Below are positions 5,205 through 7,123 of a DNA stretch of 7,123 nucleotides, piece after piece. Origin of the DNA: Polaribacter sp. (GTDB taxonomy: Bacteria > Bacteroidota > Bacteroidia > Flavobacteriales > Flavobacteriaceae); contig JAQWOW010000309.1 in the NCBI GenBank assembly GCA_029245665.1, forward strand, positions 1 through 7,123, given 5' to 3'. How positions within the stretch are numbered: position 1 is the stretch's first letter; every line of letters starts with the position of its first letter. The notes under the pieces are model-generated. The model had not been told where the DNA came from and did no database searches. It worked only from the letters and a program-made list of their open reading frames with translations. Position numbers and translations under genes: made by a program.

Positions 5205-5224
5205 AAAAGCAATGGCTTTTATTT
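5205..5224 (+). terminator. weak terminator after the regulator gene
   Basis: AAAAGC (5205-5210), loop AATG and GCTTTT (5215-5220), then ATTT, lie 13 nt after the stop codon. The stem is only 6 bp but has the A-run/T-run shape common at Bacteroidota gene ends. Confidence 0.5.
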
Positions 5225-5567
5225 AGATTTTAGGAATATTCATTAACAATAAATACCTCAGCTTCTCAAGGTCTCCTTAGAAAAAGTTATGGAATATCGA
5301 TAGTATAGAGCGTTTTTGAACGTAGTAACTTCTATGTTAAAAAATTTTAAATTAATGATTGAAAATAAATACTCTTTTGTCATTCTGTAGGTTCGCGTTT
5401 CTCTAATCTTTCCCTTCAAAAGAGTCTTTAATATAAAAAAAGAGTCGCTGTATTTTATTAATTTAGAAAAACAATGCCCAAAAAAAATATTTTCAACAAA
5501 AAAGTTATGGAAGAAATCTGTATCTTATAATTAAAAAATATTGAATTTATTTGTGAATCCTTTTTAA
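5225..5567. other. long AT-rich intergenic region, no gene recognised
   Basis: About 340 bases without a convincing gene. Visible are a stem ACTCTTTTG (5371-5379) with CAAAAGAGT (5417-5425), a direct repeat AAAAGAGTC at 5418-5426 and 5438-5446 (20-bp period), and a 14-bp direct repeat AAAAAGTTATGGAA at 5281-5294 and 5499-5512. The stretch could hold an untranslated RNA, a decayed gene or upstream control of the HupE-like gene. None of these is proven. Confidence 0.4.
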
Positions 5568-5575
5568 TACCTTTG
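5568..5575 (+). promoter_or_regulatory. -7 box (TACCTTTG) for the HupE-like gene
   Basis: TACCTTTG matches TAnnTTTG exactly and lies 25 nt before the ATG at 5601, the spacing seen at the other promoters here. A TTG at 5541-5543 is 24 nt upstream, wider than the ideal 19. The -7 element is therefore convincing and the -33 element weak. Confidence 0.55.
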
Positions 5576-5600
5576 AGTAGTTGAAATAATTATTTACATA

Positions 5601-6182
5601 ATGAACGAATTTATCCTTTATTTCAAAATAGGCCTCAACCATGTGTTAGACTTTGCTGCGTATGATCATGTTTTATTCTTAATTGTTTTAGCTGTCATCT
5701 TCAGTTTTAATCAGTTTAGAAAAGTAGTCTGGCTTGTTACTTTATTCACCATTGGCCATTCTACTACCTTGGCTTTGTCTGCTTATGGAATTCTCAGTAT
5801 AAGAATGGCCTTGATTGAATTTTTAATCCCACTGACCATCTGTATTACAGGAATTGTAAATGTTTTTGACGCTAAGAAATCAACATCTAGAAAAGAAAAC
5901 ACAAATTTAATTTTCGGCCTCCTTTTTGGATGCATTCATGGATTGGGATTTTCTAATTATTTTAAAATGATGATTGGGAAAGAAGAAGACAAACTTTTTC
6001 CGCTACTCGAATTTGCTTTGGGCATTGAGGCTGCTCAAATAATAATTGTTTTTGGGGTTTTGATACTAGGAAACATTCTTCAATACTTTTTTAGTGTTAC
6101 AAAAAGAGATTGGATTATGGTCTGCTCCTCTATCGTCATTGGTTTTTCACTACAAATGATGTTCGATAGAATTTTTTGGTAA
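5601..6182 (+). CDS. HupE/UreJ family membrane protein
   Basis: An integral inner-membrane protein of 193 residues with about five or six hydrophobic helices (for example 24-36, 41-60, 69-87, 103-119, 136-162, 171-187). Family marks are GLNHVLDFAAYDHVLFL (11-27, with His14, Asp22 and His23), FTIGHSTTLAL (49-59, His53), FGCIHGLGFSNYF (109-121, His113) and the late GIEAAQ (141-146). The histidine-rich intramembrane motifs are those of HupE/UreJ proteins, some of which move nickel or cobalt for hydrogenase or urease. No such enzyme is encoded nearby, so its substrate here is unknown and need not be nickel. It has its own -7 box and is followed 58 nt later by the dCMP deaminase gene, with no terminator evident, so the three rightmost genes may be partly co-transcribed. 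Confidence 0.88.
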   Translation: MNEFILYFKIGLNHVLDFAAYDHVLFLIVLAVIFSFNQFRKVVWLVTLFTIGHSTTLALSAYGILSIRMALIEFLIPLTICITGIVNVFDAKKSTSRKENTNLIFGLLFGCIHGLGFSNYFKMMIGKEEDKLFPLLEFALGIEAAQIIIVFGVLILGNILQYFFSVTKRDWIMVCSSIVIGFSLQMMFDRIFW

Positions 6183-6240
6183 ACAAATTTTGTTGAATTA
6201 TTAACGCCTTATTTATACAAATCTTTTTACTTTCGTTCCG

Positions 6241-6669
6241 ATGACAAAAGAGAAACAACTAAAATACGATCGCGCCTATCTGAAAATGGCTTATGAATGG
6301 GGGAAACTCTCACATTGCAAACGAAAACAAGTAGGGGCTTTAATTGTAAAAGACCGGATGATTATTTCTGATGGTTTCAACGGAACACCAACTGGCTTTG
6401 ACAATTGTTGTGAGGATGAATCAGGAACTACTAAATGGGAGGTTTTACATGCAGAGGCCAATGCAATTTTAAAGGTCGCCTCTTCTACCCAATCTGCAAG
6501 TGGAGCTACTTTATACATTACATTGTCTCCTTGTAAACAATGCAGTAAATTAATTCATCAAGCAGGAATAAAACGAGTTGTGTATGCAAACTCCTATAAA
6601 GATACTTCAGGTATCGATTTTTTAGAAAAAGCCGGAGTTGAAATTATGTATTTGCCCTATGAAAAATAA
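6241..6669 (+). CDS. dCMP deaminase (deoxycytidylate deaminase, ComEB type)
   Basis: A cytoplasmic zinc enzyme of 142 residues that deaminates dCMP to dUMP, feeding thymidylate synthesis. The zinc site is His70-Ala-Glu72 (in LHAEANAI; Glu72 is the proton shuttle) with Cys98 and Cys101 in SPCKQC. The N-terminal block KQVGALIVKDRMIISDGFNGTP (29-50), followed by GFDNCCE, is the dCMP-deaminase pattern and separates it from cytidine deaminases and tRNA adenosine deaminases. The length is close to that of short bacterial members. The ATG at 6241 fits the family start. Its last 11 bases overlap the start of the S41 peptidase gene, so the two are almost surely co-transcribed. The common name ComEB comes from Bacillus and does not imply a competence role here. 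Confidence 0.93.
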   Translation: MTKEKQLKYDRAYLKMAYEWGKLSHCKRKQVGALIVKDRMIISDGFNGTPTGFDNCCEDESGTTKWEVLHAEANAILKVASSTQSASGATLYITLSPCKQCSKLIHQAGIKRVVYANSYKDTSGIDFLEKAGVEIMYLPYEK

Positions 6670-7123
6670 AAATAACTTTCCTATATATTTCTCACTGGCT
6701 GTTGTTTTTGGAATTTTCATCGGCATTTCTATGAGTGGAAATACCTCTGATAGATTCTCTTTGTCAAAAAATTCTCCGCAAGAAATAAAAATAAAAAGAC
6801 TCATTAATTTTATTGAAAAAGAATATGTAGACACGGTAAATACAGAAAACTTATTGGACATTGCCATTGATGAAATGCTGGGAGAACTAGACCCTCATTC
6901 TGTATATATACCCAAAGAAAACCTTCAGGCCGTAAAAGAAAATATGCAAGGTAATTTTGTGGGAATTGGTGTGCAATTTAGAATGATAAACGACACTGTT
7001 ACTGTTATTCAACCCATAAAAGGTGGCCCTAGTATAAAAGCCGGTATAAAAGCTGGAGACCGAATTTTAATCGCCAACAAAGATACTTTATTTGGTAAAA
7101 ATATGTCTTCAACCCTAGTTCCT
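6659..7123 (+). CDS. S41 family C-terminal processing peptidase, N-terminal part only (runs off the window)
   Basis: The first 155 residues of a CtpA/Prc-like serine protease, open to the window edge. A membrane segment or signal anchor lies at about 9-24 (YFSLAVVFGIFIGIS), so the protein acts in the periplasm. IEKEYVDTVNTENLLDIAI and GELDPHSVYIP (75-85) are the typical pre-PDZ helical region of the family. A PDZ domain starts at about 97 with GNFVGIGVQF, and continues with VIQPIKGGPSIKAGIKAGDRI (117-136). The catalytic Ser/Lys domain lies beyond the edge. These proteases trim or degrade envelope proteins from their C-termini. The ATG at 6659-6661 overlaps the dCMP deaminase gene by 11 bases, which suggests translational coupling. 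The next in-frame ATG, codon 25, would remove the membrane segment and is therefore less likely. Confidence 0.92.
   Translation, partial: MKNKNNFPIYFSLAVVFGIFIGISMSGNTSDRFSLSKNSPQEIKIKRLINFIEKEYVDTVNTENLLDIAIDEMLGELDPHSVYIPKENLQAVKENMQGNFVGIGVQFRMINDTVTVIQPIKGGPSIKAGIKAGDRILIANKDTLFGKNMSSTLVP

Noticed and set aside
5334..5390. 18-codon open frame in the intergenic region
   Set aside because: It is very short, AT-driven, without a promoter or recognisable sequence, so chance is the best explanation.
6228..6235. TACTTTCG as a -7 box for the dCMP deaminase gene
   Set aside because: It has one mismatch in the conserved TTTG, no TTG at a suitable distance, and lies only 5 nt from the ATG.
6291..6867. 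Minus-strand open frames opposite the dCMP deaminase and S41 genes
   Set aside because: They are antisense to well-supported genes with diagnostic motifs, and no promoter or homology is evident.

Overview
This window looks like a low-GC chromosome segment from a marine-type member of the Flavobacteriaceae (Bacteroidota). The evidence is the AT-rich composition, the TAnnTTTG-type -7 promoter boxes, A-rich leaders without clear Shine-Dalgarno sites, the prs-rplY gene pair, and a secreted protein with the 'VGINT..P..SAALDI' start typical of flavobacterial surface proteins. Species cannot be named from this sequence alone.

Layout. (1) 1-1530, minus strand: a housekeeping operon of prs (PRPP synthetase) followed by rplY (ribosomal protein L25/CTC, C-terminus cut by the window edge), with its own promoter. 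(2) 1559-2042, plus strand: the most unusual part. An intact tRNA-Leu(CAA) with a strong terminator is preceded 2 nt upstream by a small GIY-YIG nuclease gene. Upstream of the nuclease lies a second copy of the tRNA leader plus the first 29 bases of the tRNA. That broken copy carries two 20-bp GC-rich units, exact reverse complements of each other. The only recognisable -7 box of the unit abuts the broken copy, so the intact tRNA probably depends on transcription through the nuclease gene. (3) 2088-2882, minus strand: a secreted protein of unknown function with a good promoter, convergent with the tRNA. (4) 3151-5224, plus strand: a small hypothetical gene, then an unusual membrane regulator. 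The regulator has a signal peptide, a propeller-like periplasmic domain and one membrane helix, followed directly by a degenerate AraC-type DNA-binding domain, with no kinase or receiver domain. (5) 5568-7123, plus strand: a HupE/UreJ-type membrane protein, a dCMP deaminase, and the N-terminal part of a PDZ-containing S41 (C-terminal processing) peptidase. The last two overlap by 11 bases.

Functionally, prs and the dCMP deaminase serve nucleotide supply, L25 the ribosome and the S41 protease the cell envelope. The tRNA/GIY-YIG unit and the block from about 2.1 to 5.6 kb look like accessory DNA lying between housekeeping genes. The best candidates for something poorly described are the GIY-YIG/split-tRNA arrangement with its inverted 20-mers and the kinase-less sensor-membrane-HTH protein.
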